Below, in pieces: positions 25,920 through 34,172 of a stretch of DNA of 59,944 nucleotides. The notes beneath the pieces were generated by a model that was given only the letters and a program-made list of their open reading frames with translations, did not search any database and was not told the DNA's origin. Both the position numbers and the translations under genes were made by a program. Origin of the DNA: Acidobacteriota bacterium (GTDB lineage Bacteria; Acidobacteriota; Terriglobia; Terriglobales; Acidobacteriaceae); NCBI GenBank assembly GCA_003010405.1, contig PJLO01000005.1, positions 1 to 59,944 of the forward strand, read 5' to 3'. Numbering within the stretch: position 1 is the first letter of the stretch; the number at the start of each line of letters is the position of its first letter.

Positions 25920-26459
25920 TCACCCAACCCAGGTGCTCTTCACTGCGATCGCTCCCACGCACCACATCAGCGCATCTTCCAGCTTTTCCCGCGACAGCCC
26001 TTTTTCGTTCAGAAGGCTTGCAAACTCCGGGTTCTCAGAAAGACGGCCTGCTACGGCGCTCAGCACTGTCGTGTACTCGGCCGGAACATTCAGCCTCACA
26101 GCCCGTATTAGGTCGTCGAAGACCGCGATCAGCTCAAAGAGGATTCCGTCGCTGTCTTCTTTTTCTGAGTTTGCGATGTAGAGAGCCTCGCTGACGTCGC
26201 ACAGCAACTCCAGCTCCGTCGGCAGCGGACGCACATCGCGAAAGCCGTTATCACTGGTTGTCAGCGCAAGCAGCGCCGCTTCCGGGCGGCGGAAAAAAAG
26301 CACTCGGTCACCCTTGGTGATGGGGCATTCGTTGTCGTTTTCAATCCCGATCAGCGTAAAGAACTGTGGTCCTTCCGCTTTTGGATCAAGGCGGAAGCCG
26401 ATGAGGTAAAGCTCCCGTTCGAGCGGCTTTGGCGGGAACGAAACAATTTCTCTGTCCAT
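25920..26459 (-). CDS. Conserved hypothetical protein
   Basis: A 179-residue acidic, soluble protein with no recognised family. The N-terminal half is strand-rich (ELYLIGFRLDP, RVLFFRRPEAALLAL), and the C-terminal half is helical (SRLSEN-like, REKLEDALMWCVG). It has no signal peptide. It faces the LOG gene tail to tail and is divergent from the lipoprotein gene. Confidence 0.65.
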   Translation of the reverse strand: MDREIVSFPPKPLERELYLIGFRLDPKAEGPQFFTLIGIENDNECPITKGDRVLFFRRPEAALLALTTSDNGFRDVRPLPTELELLCDVSEALYIANSEKEDSDGILFELIAVFDDLIRAVRLNVPAEYTTVLSAVAGRLSENPEFASLLNEKGLSREKLEDALMWCVGAIAVKSTWVG

Positions 26460-26527
26460 TCCGCTATTCTAGCTGCAACTTTGCATCTATACTCGCGTCT
26501 AGTCTTTAAGAGCGTCTCTCATTACGG

Positions 26528-28000
26528 GTGAACGGCACCGTGCGAAGAATTCTCCTCACCTTGGTTAGTGTTGTCGCTCTCGGTGCTCTAGTTGCCTGTG
26601 GTGACTCCGGCAATCACACTCCGAGAACCCCGGTTGGCGGGAACAATGCTGGCTTTTCGAATGCCAGCCTCAAGGGAAACTATGTCTTTTCCGCCAATGG
26701 CGCTACCTCCAGTTTCAGCTACGCGGTCGCGGGAGTCTTCACAGCCGACGGTGCGGGAAACATCACCTCGGGCCTGCGTGACACAGTCAACGATGGTGGT
26801 AACCAAACCCTGAACGAACAGATCAAAGGAACCTACATTGTCAATCAGGATGGCCGCGGTCAGGTAAATCTCAAGGGAAGCTCAGAAGAGGTGATTTACC
26901 GCTTCGTGATGCAGTCAGCCGCATCCGCCAGTCTCTTCCAGATATCCACAAATGCCGACGCCGTCGGACGAATCGAACTTCAAACCAGCGTCCCAACTCA
27001 GCTCTCCGGGACCTACATAATCCGGCTTGATGGTGAGGACCTCAATCTGAATCCGTACGGGACCATCGGCGGACTCACTTTCACTGGAACCAGCATTACC
27101 GGCACCATCGACGAGAATGACGCCGGAACTTTCAGACCACAACTCGCCGCCACGGGCAGTACGGTTTCTCCCGCGCTCACTGGCCGCAGCACCTTTACCT
27201 ATACGACTGCGAAAGGAACCCACAACTTGATCGCCTACTGGGTTTCTCCTAGCCGTGTCGAGTTAATCAGCAGCGACAAGAATTTCTTCCTCTATGGAGA
27301 CGCCGATCTGCAAACCTCCGTCGCCGGCACCGTGGCGTCGTTTGCCGGAAACGAGGTGATCAAGACTTCCGGCTTCACCAGCAACGGTCCCATTCTGGAA
27401 ACGGGACGCCTGACTCTGGACGGCACCGGAAATCTGACCAGCGCCATCGAGGACTACAACGAAGAAGGCGTTTACTATGACGGCGTTACGTTTGGTGGGA
27501 CCTATGCTGTTGACGCCACTGGTCGCTGGAACGCAACCCTTACTTACCCTACCTCCACCCTCGGTCTTGTGGGTTGGCAGGTCTCACCTCAGCAGTCAAC
27601 CGTTCTCGTTACGGTTTCAAACAGGCCCAATTACAACATCGTTGAGACGGGCACCATGCGTGCTCAAACCGTCGGTCTGACGGCTGCAAGCGTGACCGGC
27701 AATTACGCCGAAATTCTCTCCGGTTTCCTGGTCGGTAGCGGCAAAGCGGAATCTGGCGGAAACTTCTCTGCCAACGGCGCCGGAAACCTGAATGGCACCG
27801 TCGACTCGCAAACTCAAGACAACGTCAGTTCCAATGTCTCGGAAAGCGGTACTTACAGTGTCACCGACTCTAATGGGCGCGGCAGCGGAACCATCGGAAC
27901 CGTCCCACTGCGTGTGTACACAGTGGACGCCAATACCCTCTACATGATCTCCACAGACTCCAAACGCCTTTATCAGGGCATGATGTCGAAACAGCAGTAG
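26528..28000 (+). CDS. Repeat-containing putative lipoprotein
   Basis: A 490-residue exported protein starting at GTG. The signal peptide ends in a lipobox-like LVACG with Cys24, so membrane anchoring is likely. The mature part contains at least three related beta-rich units with the pattern 'G.Y.fs..G......aGvftaDGaGnitsG..D.n', for example GVFTADGAGNITSG, TGRLTLDGTGNLTSA and NFSANGAGNLNGTV. Such repeat lipoproteins are common in acidobacteria and have no assigned function. It is a stand-alone gene. Confidence 0.78.
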   Translation: MNGTVRRILLTLVSVVALGALVACGDSGNHTPRTPVGGNNAGFSNASLKGNYVFSANGATSSFSYAVAGVFTADGAGNITSGLRDTVNDGGNQTLNEQIKGTYIVNQDGRGQVNLKGSSEEVIYRFVMQSAASASLFQISTNADAVGRIELQTSVPTQLSGTYIIRLDGEDLNLNPYGTIGGLTFTGTSITGTIDENDAGTFRPQLAATGSTVSPALTGRSTFTYTTAKGTHNLIAYWVSPSRVELISSDKNFFLYGDADLQTSVAGTVASFAGNEVIKTSGFTSNGPILETGRLTLDGTGNLTSAIEDYNEEGVYYDGVTFGGTYAVDATGRWNATLTYPTSTLGLVGWQVSPQQSTVLVTVSNRPNYNIVETGTMRAQTVGLTAASVTGNYAEILSGFLVGSGKAESGGNFSANGAGNLNGTVDSQTQDNVSSNVSESGTYSVTDSNGRGSGTIGTVPLRVYTVDANTLYMISTDSKRLYQGMMSKQQ

Positions 28001-28192
28001 CTTTTTCCGATTTTCCTGGCTGGGTTTTACCCAACTGTCGTTTATTATTTTCAGTATTGATCCCAAGTTCTCACTGCGGGTTGACAAAGATTCATCGTTC
28101 GTCGATGTTTGCTTTCTCTTTTCGCATAGTCAGAGGTACTATCAAAAAATTCAGAGTTACTGAATTTTTCGTAAGCAACAGGATGGATGGCA

Positions 28193-28582
28193 ATGAAAAT
28201 CGGTGATTGGCTTAAGTCGGAAATGGAATATGGGCGAGATCTTGCCGGCTCCGGATGGCAGGGTGCGCGTACCGCGCGCGATTCGATGCTTCAGGGCGAA
28301 CAGGTAGGCGCGGTTCTTGGGCGATCCGCACGTGCTTCCTGGGCGCCGACCGTGATGGGTGCGGGCGTCGGCGCGCTCTGCGGTTTGATCGCTAAGCACC
28401 GCAAACCAAGCACCGTCGCCGTTGCCGCCATGGGAATCGTTGGTGCATTCGTGGGGTTCAGCGCCGGCGTGGCCTGGGAAACTCGTCAGATCTCGGCGGG
28501 AATGGCTCGCGGAGCACTGCGCCAGATCGGCTCAACCCGTGACTCGCATTGGCTTGCAAAGAATCCCATCAATTTCGGTTGA
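28193..28582 (+). CDS. Small glycine/alanine-rich membrane protein
   Basis: A 129-residue protein with a polar N-terminal helix (KIGDWLKSEMEYGRDL) and two glycine-rich hydrophobic segments (VMGAGVGALCGLIA, VAAMGIVGAFVGFSAGVAWE) resembling a membrane hairpin of the glycine-zipper type. No family is recognised. The ATG at 28193 has AGGA nine bases upstream; the ATG at 28187 is too close to it. The C-terminus is polar. Confidence 0.65.
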   Translation: MKIGDWLKSEMEYGRDLAGSGWQGARTARDSMLQGEQVGAVLGRSARASWAPTVMGAGVGALCGLIAKHRKPSTVAVAAMGIVGAFVGFSAGVAWETRQISAGMARGALRQIGSTRDSHWLAKNPINFG

Positions 28583-28677
28583 TACGCGGGCTTGCGTCCG
28601 CAGCCTCGCTGTTAATTCCAGTCGCAAAGAAACCCGGAGCTTAACTCTCCGGGTTTTCATTCAATCGAGCAGTGTTA

Positions 28678-30159
28678 TCACATCACGTCTATGTCGCCGA
28701 CCTTTTTCCCCGGTCTTCGCGGTTTACCGGGCTTCGCTGGAGGTTCCGGCATAACGGGTTGCGACTGCGGAGTCCCCTCAGTCTTGAAGATTGCGATGTC
28801 CCCGGCATCCGAAGTGATGTTAATCTTCACGCCGCCTCTGCCCACCGTACCCGTCGCGCTCGAATTTCCATGGCCGCCCTCTGGACGCACGCCCTCAAAG
28901 TCACTGGAAATTTCGCCATGGCGGGTTACGAGCTGGTATTGAAAGTTCGCCTTGGCTGGCAGCCGTAGGTGAACGTCTCCATGATGGGTGGTAAGGTCCA
29001 GACTGCCTAGGGCCAACGAAGTGCTTTCCAAGTTGATATTTCCTTGGTCGTCGTTGATGCGAACGTCCCCTGCAAAATTCCGAAGAGTCACATCCTTGGA
29101 TTTTGCAGACAGTAAGATCGGGCCCTGCAATCCGTCGCCCTGCAAGTCGCTGGCGTTCATCGTCAGATTGCCATCCACCTTGGCCAGCTGTAGATCAGTG
29201 CGCGACGTATGGATCACCACTCCTCTATTCAATTTAGATAGCTGCGTCTCTCCGAACATATCCGCCGTAATGGTCACCGTGCCCGAAACCGTGTCCACCA
29301 CGAGATCGTCCAGTCGTCCATCAACGGTCAGGCTCCCAGTCAGATTGCTGGCGCGGAGCGAACCTTTCTGGGTCGAGACGTTTACGTTTCCCGTCACCTG
29401 GTCCAGTGTCACGTCTCCGTGCTGCGAGCTGATTTTTACGTCCGCCGTACGCTGGGATACAGCAATGTCTCCGCGTCGTCCCGTGACTTCCAGGTTCGCT
29501 TTGGCCGGAACATAAATCTCAAGGTTGGCAGCAACGCCCTTTCGTCCAGCGCCTTCCGTGTTGGCCTGGAGGTCCACCTTCGAGCCCTGTGCATGCAGGC
29601 GCGGTGCCGTTGACTGATTCGTTTTGTCTGCCTCGCTTTGGCTTCGGGCAAAGATTCGCTTTTGATACACGACCTTTACTGTCGACTGGTCCCAGCTGTT
29701 CACCGTGATGTTGCCGCGATCACAGTTGACGCGAACCGAGCCGCCAGCGGGAATCTGCTGCGTAATCTCGCCGGTATAGGTGTACTCTTTGCCGAACAGA
29801 TGCATCAGGTCGTCGTCGATCTCAACATTGTCATGCAGCGATCCCCAGTTAAGCTGTTCACGACCACGGAATGCGGCGCTCAACCCTACTCCTGCAACGG
29901 TAACTACCACCAGCAGAAACACCGTACCGAAGCCCATCTGTGGCATTGGACGCTGACCCCGGCGCGCCGCAAAATACTCGGTCAGCCGCACCAGTCCGAC
30001 CAGCACCAGCAGCAGCGGCCAATAAATCACAAAATAATGAAAATGAAACAGCGGAATCGAATAACCAAAATTTCGCAGGAGAAACACTCCGCCGGTCACG
30101 ATCAGGATCAGTGCTCCCACAATCGAGCGCGGAACATACGTTCCAGAAGGACTAGCCAT
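28678..30159 (-). CDS. LiaF-like membrane protein with DUF4097 beta-solenoid domain
   Basis: A 493-residue protein. Two to three N-terminal hydrophobic segments (SIVGALILIVTGGVFLL, YFVIYWPLLLVLVGLV) match the LiaI/LiaF-type membrane module. After a further helix near 90, about 330 residues form regular short repeats (TADVKISSQHGDVTLDQV, TGNVNVSTQKGSLRASNL), the DUF4097 putative adhesin solenoid, presumed to lie outside the membrane. The C-terminal tail is Pro/Lys/Arg-rich. The start ATG overlaps the stop of the upstream gene by eight bases, so the pair is coupled. Relatives are linked to envelope stress sensing; that role is inference. Confidence 0.82.
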   Translation of the reverse strand: MASPSGTYVPRSIVGALILIVTGGVFLLRNFGYSIPLFHFHYFVIYWPLLLVLVGLVRLTEYFAARRGQRPMPQMGFGTVFLLVVVTVAGVGLSAAFRGREQLNWGSLHDNVEIDDDLMHLFGKEYTYTGEITQQIPAGGSVRVNCDRGNITVNSWDQSTVKVVYQKRIFARSQSEADKTNQSTAPRLHAQGSKVDLQANTEGAGRKGVAANLEIYVPAKANLEVTGRRGDIAVSQRTADVKISSQHGDVTLDQVTGNVNVSTQKGSLRASNLTGSLTVDGRLDDLVVDTVSGTVTITADMFGETQLSKLNRGVVIHTSRTDLQLAKVDGNLTMNASDLQGDGLQGPILLSAKSKDVTLRNFAGDVRINDDQGNINLESTSLALGSLDLTTHHGDVHLRLPAKANFQYQLVTRHGEISSDFEGVRPEGGHGNSSATGTVGRGGVKINITSDAGDIAIFKTEGTPQSQPVMPEPPAKPGKPRRPGKKVGDIDVM

Positions 30160-30853
30160 TGTGTACCTCGTCGTCGCGCGTTCCATCGCTTGGCGGAGCC
30201 GCAATCGGGGTCGGAGGAGGTGTCACATCCTGTGTTGAGGAATGCGGAGCCGCATTGATGTGGACCTTATCGGTAGTAAAGTAGCGAATCACCTTGACAG
30301 TTCCAACCACCATCAGCAGAACGGGCCACGTCCGCTCAAACGGATAATCCGAGATATTCGCCAGCAGGAACAGCAGGCCAAGCGAGACCAGCACGGCGGA
30401 TCCCATCAGGCCGCGGGTACTGCAACGGCTACAACTGCACGCGGGATTCGGTCGGTAATATCTCATCTTCAATCTTGCGTCATCGCGTCTCGCGCGTCGT
30501 CTGATGAACAACCACAAGCCGATTACGATCAGAGAAACCGGCCAGAATCGCGAGATCCATTGAAAGCTGACCCATCGAAGATTTGCCAGTAAGAACAGCA
30601 CTCCCAGAGCAATCAGCAGAATTGCTCCCAACGGACTATGCTCGTCGGAGCTCAGCTTGGGACTAACAGGGGGAGTCACATGGCTCGCGTCTTGCGGACC
30701 GGGAGCATGTACACCGTAATCGCCCGCCGCCACCCGGCAGGACTCGCAAAACACGGCCCCCTGCACGTCGCACTTGCAGCTTTCGCAGAGCGCTTTGCCA
30801 CAGTTTCGGCAATAAGCGACCGCTGGCGTGCCGATGTGTTTTGCGCAGTCCAT
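30152..30853 (-). CDS. B-box zinc finger / LiaF-like membrane protein
   Basis: A 233-residue protein. Residues 1-40 carry a Cys/His-rich zinc-binding module of B-box type (CAKHIG, CRNCGKALCESC, CESC). Two pairs of hydrophobic helices follow (AILLIALGVLFLLANLRWVS, AVLVSLGLLFLLANIS) with the aliphatic-plus-Trp pattern of LiaI/LiaF membrane repeats, then a Pro-rich tail. ATG 30853 has a strong AGAGGAGAG ribosome site; a longer frame begins 36 bases upstream. It overlaps the DUF4097 gene, and both share membrane architecture, so they likely act together. Confidence 0.82.
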   Translation of the reverse strand: MDCAKHIGTPAVAYCRNCGKALCESCKCDVQGAVFCESCRVAAGDYGVHAPGPQDASHVTPPVSPKLSSDEHSPLGAILLIALGVLFLLANLRWVSFQWISRFWPVSLIVIGLWLFIRRRARRDDARLKMRYYRPNPACSCSRCSTRGLMGSAVLVSLGLLFLLANISDYPFERTWPVLLMVVGTVKVIRYFTTDKVHINAAPHSSTQDVTPPPTPIAAPPSDGTRDDEVHNG

Positions 30854-31040
30854 GCCACTCTCCTCTGCATTGCAATCGTCGAGAAACATCTTCTCTTATT
30901 AAACACTTTAAACACTGTCACCCGGTCCACGTTTTATCTTCGCCCTGCATTCCGCATCTGATTTCCTCAATTCACAAAATAGCTGTACAGATCTCTGCCA
31001 GAATCCTGTTGCCGTAGGAAAATAGCTTAGGAACCAAATC

Positions 31041-31421
31041 ATGACCACCGTGCGAATCGACAAATGGCTCTGGGCCGCTAGATTTTTCAAGACGCGCTCC
31101 CTCGCCGCGCGAGCCTGTGAGCTGGGCCGCATTCAATTGAACTCGCATCCTGTTAAGCCAGCGCGCGATCTTCATATCGGCGACATGCTGCGAGTAACCA
31201 ACGACAGCGGCGAATTTCAGATCGAGGTATTGCTTCTTAGCGATGTGCGCGGCCCTGCGCCCGTTGCTCAGACGCTCTATCGTGAGACCGAGGAAAGTCG
31301 CGAACTGCGGCTGAAGCTAGCCGCCGAGCGCAAAGCAACGATGAACTTTGAACCAGCGCCGCAAAACCGCCCATCCAAGCGGGATCGACGTGAAATCATC
31401 CGTTTCCGGGGCCGTTCCTAA
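31041..31421 (+). CDS. hslR: S4-domain RNA-binding protein (Hsp15-like)
   Basis: A 126-residue basic protein with an N-terminal S4 domain (RIDKWLWAARFFKTRSLAAR, about 5-24, to about 65) and a basic C-terminal tail (RPSKRDRREIIRFRGRS). The family includes heat-shock protein Hsp15, which binds stalled 50S subunits carrying peptidyl-tRNA. Length and tail fit. It is divergent from the B-box gene. Confidence 0.85.
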   Translation: MTTVRIDKWLWAARFFKTRSLAARACELGRIQLNSHPVKPARDLHIGDMLRVTNDSGEFQIEVLLLSDVRGPAPVAQTLYRETEESRELRLKLAAERKATMNFEPAPQNRPSKRDRREIIRFRGRS

Positions 31422-31439
31422 AGATCGTCCCGCTCCTCG

Positions 31440-31445
31440 TATAAT
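31440..31445 (+). promoter_or_regulatory. TATAAT box upstream of queD
   Basis: A perfect TATAAT lies about 110 bases before queD, just after the S4 gene stop. A TTCCTA at 31415-31420 is a poor -35 at 19 bases. I looked for a preQ1 riboswitch between here and queD and saw no convincing pseudoknot. Confidence 0.35.
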
Positions 31446-31553
31446 AGGAATGCGCTACCCCCTTGAGACCTGCGCTGTGTCCCTCTCCAATTCGCGAGGG
31501 CGCCCCGGCGCAACGTCAAGGGCGAGGATGCCCCGCATCCTGTTTGGAGATTC

Positions 31554-31931
31554 ATGTTTGAAGTAACTGTGCAAGACACTTTTGAGTCAGGTCATTACCT
31601 GCGCAACTACAAGGGCAAGTGCGAAAATCCGCACGGCCACAACTATCGTGTCCAGGTCACCCTTCAGGGTGCGGAGCTGGACGGGGCCGGCCTCCTGCTC
31701 GATTTCAAGCAATTGAAGCTGGTCATGAAGCCTGTCATCGACTATCTCGATCACAAGATGATCAATGACCTGGAGCCTTTTACCGTCCGGAATCCGACGG
31801 CGGAAAATCTCGCAAAGTATTTCTTTGACGAGTGCATCCGGGGCCTTAGGACGACAACCGGAGGCCGTGTCAGCGTAAAGCAGGTAACCGTATGGGAGAC
31901 CGATACCTGCGTCGCTACTTATTACGAGTAG
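31554..31931 (+). CDS. queD: 6-carboxytetrahydropterin synthase
   Basis: QueD converts 7,8-dihydroneopterin triphosphate to 6-carboxytetrahydropterin, the second step of queuosine precursor (preQ0) synthesis. The 125 residues have the zinc and catalytic signature: His in FESGHYL, Cys in GKCENP and HGH in NPHGHNY, plus the late WETDTC segment. The ribosome site GGAG lies four bases before the ATG. First gene of a queD-queE-queC set. The distinction from 6-pyruvoyltetrahydropterin synthase rests mainly on this context. Confidence 0.93.
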   Translation: MFEVTVQDTFESGHYLRNYKGKCENPHGHNYRVQVTLQGAELDGAGLLLDFKQLKLVMKPVIDYLDHKMINDLEPFTVRNPTAENLAKYFFDECIRGLRTTTGGRVSVKQVTVWETDTCVATYYE

Positions 31932-31937
31932 CTATAA

Positions 31938-31980
31938 TGGGTGCCCCAGGTTAGCGCCATCCTGTGGCGCTAACCTGGGT
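31938..31980 (+). repeat. Hairpin repeat of the GGGTGCCCC family between queD and queE
   Basis: CCCAGGTTAGCGCCA (31945-31959) and TGGCGCTAACCTGGG (31965-31979) form a perfect 15-bp stem with loop TCCTG. The element opens GGGTGCCCC and is followed by GAGCAAAAAA. Similar edges recur at 32756 and near the right end of the window with different stem sequences, so this looks like a member of a dispersed REP-like family. It could also limit read-through or stabilise the queD message. Confidence 0.75.
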
Positions 31981-32015
31981 GAGCAAAAAACTCTCATCGG
32001 GGGTGAATTCAAGCC

Positions 32016-32699
32016 ATGCACATCATCGAAATTTATAGATCTCTGCAAGGTGAAAGCTCCTTTGCCGGACTCCCATGCACGTTTGTGCGGCTTGCCGGAT
32101 GCAATCTTAGGTGCGCCTGGTGCGACTCCGAGTACACGTTCGCCGGAGGTCACAAAATATGCTCTGCCGAAATTCTCGCCGAAGTCCAGCGTCTTTCACC
32201 TAAAGGCGGCCTCGTCGAGATCACCGGCGGCGAGCCCATGTTGCAGGAGCGCGAGCTGATCCCCTTCATGCAGCAGCTTCTTGCCTGCGGCTACGAACTT
32301 CTGCTGGAAACCAGCGGCGAGCGTCCACTGGAATTCGTCCCTCGCGAGGTCCACAAGATCGTGGACGTCAAGTGCCCAGGCAGCGGCGAGCACCTGCGTT
32401 TCCGCCTGGAGAATCTCGCCACCCTCACGCCGCGCGACGAATTGAAGTTCGTTCTCGCCTCGCGTGAGGATTACGAGTACGCCCGCGATTTCATTCGCTG
32501 CCACGGTCTCGAATCCAAATCCGCCCGACTGATTCTCTCGCCCGCCTTTCGCAAGGGAGCCACCGGCTCGCGCAGCACCGAGAACTGCCTGCTCGATCCG
32601 CGCGACCTCGCCGAGTGGATGCTGGCCGACAATCTCAACGCCCGCCTCGGCATCCAGATTCACAAATACATCTGGGAGCCGCAACTGAAGGGGGTATAA
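32016..32699 (+). CDS. queE: 7-carboxy-7-deazaguanine synthase (radical SAM)
   Basis: QueE rearranges 6-carboxytetrahydropterin to 7-carboxy-7-deazaguanine using a 4Fe-4S cluster, SAM and Mg. The 227 residues show the family's cluster motif in AGCNLRCAWCDSEYTF (Cys-x3-Cys-x2-Cys, about 28-42), TGGEP (about 69-73), and the C-terminal region with QIHKYIW. It follows queD by 84 bases, with the hairpin repeat in between. Confidence 0.95.
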   Translation: MHIIEIYRSLQGESSFAGLPCTFVRLAGCNLRCAWCDSEYTFAGGHKICSAEILAEVQRLSPKGGLVEITGGEPMLQERELIPFMQQLLACGYELLLETSGERPLEFVPREVHKIVDVKCPGSGEHLRFRLENLATLTPRDELKFVLASREDYEYARDFIRCHGLESKSARLILSPAFRKGATGSRSTENCLLDPRDLAEWMLADNLNARLGIQIHKYIWEPQLKGV

Positions 32700-32726
32700 A
32701 GCGTTTGCTGGTAGGGTTTAATGATT

Positions 32727-32831
32727 AGAGCGGTTCCGCAAAAGGTGTATCCCGAGGGTGCCCCATATCTGCCGTAGTTGGCAGATGTGGGTTTGTGGAG
32801 GAGCAGGATACACCAACTCGAAAAACGCTCT
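32727..32831. repeat. Triple-nested inverted repeat after queE
   Basis: Three nested pairs share one centre: AGAGCG (32727) with CGCTCT (32826), GGTGTATCC (32744) with GGATACACC (32806), and CCCCATATCTGCC (32761) with GGCAGATGTGGG (32780), the last with one mismatch. A GGGTGCCCC edge starts at 32756. It lies between queE and the convergent 71-residue gene, so it may end transcription from both sides. The length of about 105 bases and layered ends resemble a small non-autonomous element. Confidence 0.75.
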
Positions 32832-33045
32832 AGCCTTCAGCGTAGCGGGAACCTGCTTTGATGCGCTTGCAGAGATCATCGATCTGAGAAGGGGTTAGTG
32901 GTGTGGCTTGACTGTGCTCGAATTGCTCCCTCTCGGCAAGGTCCGCGCGGTTGTAGTGCTGTTCACCATCCTCGAACCATACATCCCGAAATAGGGTCAG
33001 CGCTGCCAGCACTGTAGCCTGCTCATCGTTCGTAAGTCTGCTCAT
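32830..33045 (-). CDS. Small hypothetical protein
   Basis: A 71-residue acidic helical protein beginning MSRLTNDEQATVLAALTLF and ending SRYAEG; it contains the segment TPLTPSQIDDLCKRI. No family is recognised. ATG 33045 has CAGG nine bases upstream. It shares strand and neighbourhood with the DUF3883 gene and, like it, interrupts the que genes, so both may have arrived together. Confidence 0.5.
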   Translation of the reverse strand: MSRLTNDEQATVLAALTLFRDVWFEDGEQHYNRADLAEREQFEHSQATPLTPSQIDDLCKRIKAGSRYAEG

Positions 33046-33135
33046 GGGCAACCTGCTTTCGTTTTGGTGGTGCATCCGGATTTACGGTGTACGAGCATAA
33101 ATCCGTAAAGAAATCTTTAGATCTGTTTTTGCGCT

Positions 33136-33900
33136 TCATACATTGGCTGACCAAGCAACCTGAACTATTACGTGCTCGCTCTTGCTGAATTGGAGAACTC
33201 CCGAAAGCGGATTCCGGAAGATATTGTGGAACGGCGATTCCTGAAAATTTTTCACGACCACAAGGAAGAATCGATCTGCAAGAACCGTAGCAGCTTTGTA
33301 TTCCTTCGGTGTCAGCGACAGGTTTCCCTTCCGTCCCTTTAGACCCTTAACTTCTACAGCAAGAAAAGGCTCCTGCGAATTGCTGCTTAGCCGGAAGTCG
33401 TATCCGCAACCTAGATGAGTAGTGTTCTCAAGAGCGTAGCCCATGAATTCAGGGAGGTTGGGTTGAACTGACTCAAAATATCGCTCGGCGGCGAGTCCCG
33501 TGATCAACCTGTTTGCAAATTGGGATTCGCTCTCGTCGGGTTCTTCATTGGACTTGAACGTGCTCCACAGGTTTTCATCATATCCGAGAAAAGACTTGAT
33601 CAAGCCAGTGAATGACTCGAAGTCTAAGCTCTTGTATTCCTCTAACACTTTGAGGCAATACTCGCGAATCGGGCGCTTGTGCCAGCCCTTGCGCTGGTTG
33701 GGAAACAAAGGGTCGAATTCGTCGCGGTAGTTCTTGATGGATGCTGGCCGTGCGCCCATAGCGTATCCAAGGACGTTGAACGCCTCGACGAAGCTTTCAA
33801 ATCCGAGCTTTTTCAACCCGAGGGTGTCATATTTCGAGAGATAAAGGCCCGCAAGGAGGAGTTTTTCTCTCGCGGGGACGGGCTGTTTAATCGAAACCAT
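33136..33900 (-). CDS. DUF3883-type nuclease-like protein
   Basis: A 254-residue protein whose C-terminal half matches the DUF3883 pattern: GYDFRLS (about 178-184), the acidic-x-lysine core AVEVKGLKG (about 193-201), LTPKEYKAA and a strand FFLVVV. GYD...EVK is a PD-(D/E)xK nuclease-like arrangement, and DUF3883 domains recur in restriction and other defence proteins. The N-terminal half (KKLGFESFVEAFNVLGYAMG) looks like a DNA-binding or winged-helix-like region, which is inference. No methylase is adjacent. It is encoded against the que genes and is less GC-rich than they are, hinting at acquisition. Confidence 0.65.
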   Translation of the reverse strand: MVSIKQPVPAREKLLLAGLYLSKYDTLGLKKLGFESFVEAFNVLGYAMGARPASIKNYRDEFDPLFPNQRKGWHKRPIREYCLKVLEEYKSLDFESFTGLIKSFLGYDENLWSTFKSNEEPDESESQFANRLITGLAAERYFESVQPNLPEFMGYALENTTHLGCGYDFRLSSNSQEPFLAVEVKGLKGRKGNLSLTPKEYKAATVLADRFFLVVVKNFQESPFHNIFRNPLSGVLQFSKSEHVIVQVAWSANV

Positions 33901-34172
33901 GTTTTTAGCGCTCCTGCGACGCCCAGTTTGTAAGACCTATCCACCTAGAATCGCAGTGGTGCTGGTTCCACACACTTCGCTACCAGGTCGCAAAAACAAA
34001 ACTATCCTGAACCGGAAATGTCGTCGATGGAAAACTAGAAGTAGAATATGTAACCAGAAGCCATCGCTAGGTGAGTATGGGAAAGACGGCAAGCCATCGC
34101 AAGTATTAACTAGCGATTTCCGAGCCTCTAACACCATGCCCGCCGAAGAGCACGATTGCCTGAAAGCGGACT

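Noticed and set aside
31422..31553. preQ1 riboswitch upstream of queD
   Set aside because: No convincing H-type pseudoknot with an A-rich tail could be drawn.
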